Of a stretch of 39,717 bases of DNA, positions 39,620 through 39,717 are shown piece by piece. The DNA is taken from assembly GCA_022777485.1 (NCBI GenBank), contig JALFGC010000053.1:1-39717 (forward strand), read 5' to 3'. The stretch comes from Bacteroidales bacterium (GTDB taxonomy: Bacteria; Bacteroidota; Bacteroidia; Bacteroidales; Paludibacteraceae). The translations under genes were made by a program, and so were the position numbers. Each line of letters begins with the position of its first letter. Within the stretch, counting starts at the first letter, position 1. The notes beneath the pieces are model-generated. The model did not search any database, was not told the DNA's origin, and was given only the letters and a program-made list of their open reading frames with translations.

Positions 39620-39717
39620 TTAGCAAAGCGGCATCACGAACTCTACCGATTGGACTACTTGATTATCCTGTCTGAGCAGCAGTCTATGCTCATTCACCAG
39701 CAAGACCGCCTCCACAT
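39620..39717 (-). CDS. Possible 3' fragment of a gene running off the right edge
   Basis: A minus-strand frame open to the window edge encodes 31 residues ending SVEFVMPLC before a TAA at 39620-39622. The plus strand is also open here (LYRLDYLIILSEQQSMLIHQ), so the coding strand is uncertain. I cannot assign a family. The length is short enough to be chance. Confidence 0.25.
   Translation of the reverse strand, partial: VEAVLLVNEHRLLLRQDNQVVQSVEFVMPLC

Noticed and set aside
1..39717. tRNA and rRNA genes
   Set aside because: No T-loop/acceptor pairs or rRNA segments were recognised on either strand.

Overview
The window is chromosomal DNA of a member of the Bacteroidales. Three things support this. 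Promoters have the Bacteroidetes form (TTTG, about 20 bp, TAnnTTTG, often followed by CA or CG), and start codons lack clear Shine-Dalgarno sequences. The gene families are typical of the order: an EF-G2-type paralog, a lipoprotein TamL-like Omp85 protein, DUF389, FtsL-like, and the dcw order mraZ-rsmH-ftsL-ftsI-murE-mraY-murD-ftsW-murG. MurE carries the DNPR motif of meso-diaminopimelate-adding enzymes, so the cell wall is Gram-negative type. I cannot name a genus.

Layout. Positions 1-15626 are mostly plus strand: a partial gamma-carbonic-anhydrase-like protein, an EF-G2-like protein, a possible small RNA, DUF389 (minus strand), a nitroreductase, pdxA, alaS, a GtrA-like protein, guaD, a phosphoglucomutase, tyrS and a small membrane protein. 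Positions 15706-24465 are minus strand and serve the envelope and RNA metabolism: tamL, trmH/spoU-type methyltransferase, rnhB, sppA, lpxK and an MsbA-like flippase. Positions 25042-36792 are the minus-strand dcw cluster. It runs from an autoregulated-looking mraZ promoter to a terminator after murG, and murC, ftsQ, ftsA and ftsZ do not follow. Positions 36980-39717 hold a XerD-type recombinase, a lipoprotein of unknown function, a small serine recombinase with repeats at its start, and a possible gene fragment.

The most unusual content is repetitive DNA. Almost every gap holds short tandem repeats with units of 7, 9, 11, 24 or 51-52 bp, and several invade genes. Heptamer or palindromic repeats sit in frame inside the nitroreductase, guaD, trmH and murG. 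Repeats also supply the stop codons of mraZ, ftsW and the nuclease-like gene, and the start codon of murD.

The best candidate for an undescribed system lies between mraY and murD. A GxxExxY (PD-(D/E)XK-like) nuclease gene is bracketed by 36-bp inverted repeats, and the left repeat is amplified into nine direct copies separated by an almost invariant 15-16 bp spacer. This looks like a small nuclease-coding repeat element lodged in the essential cell-division operon.
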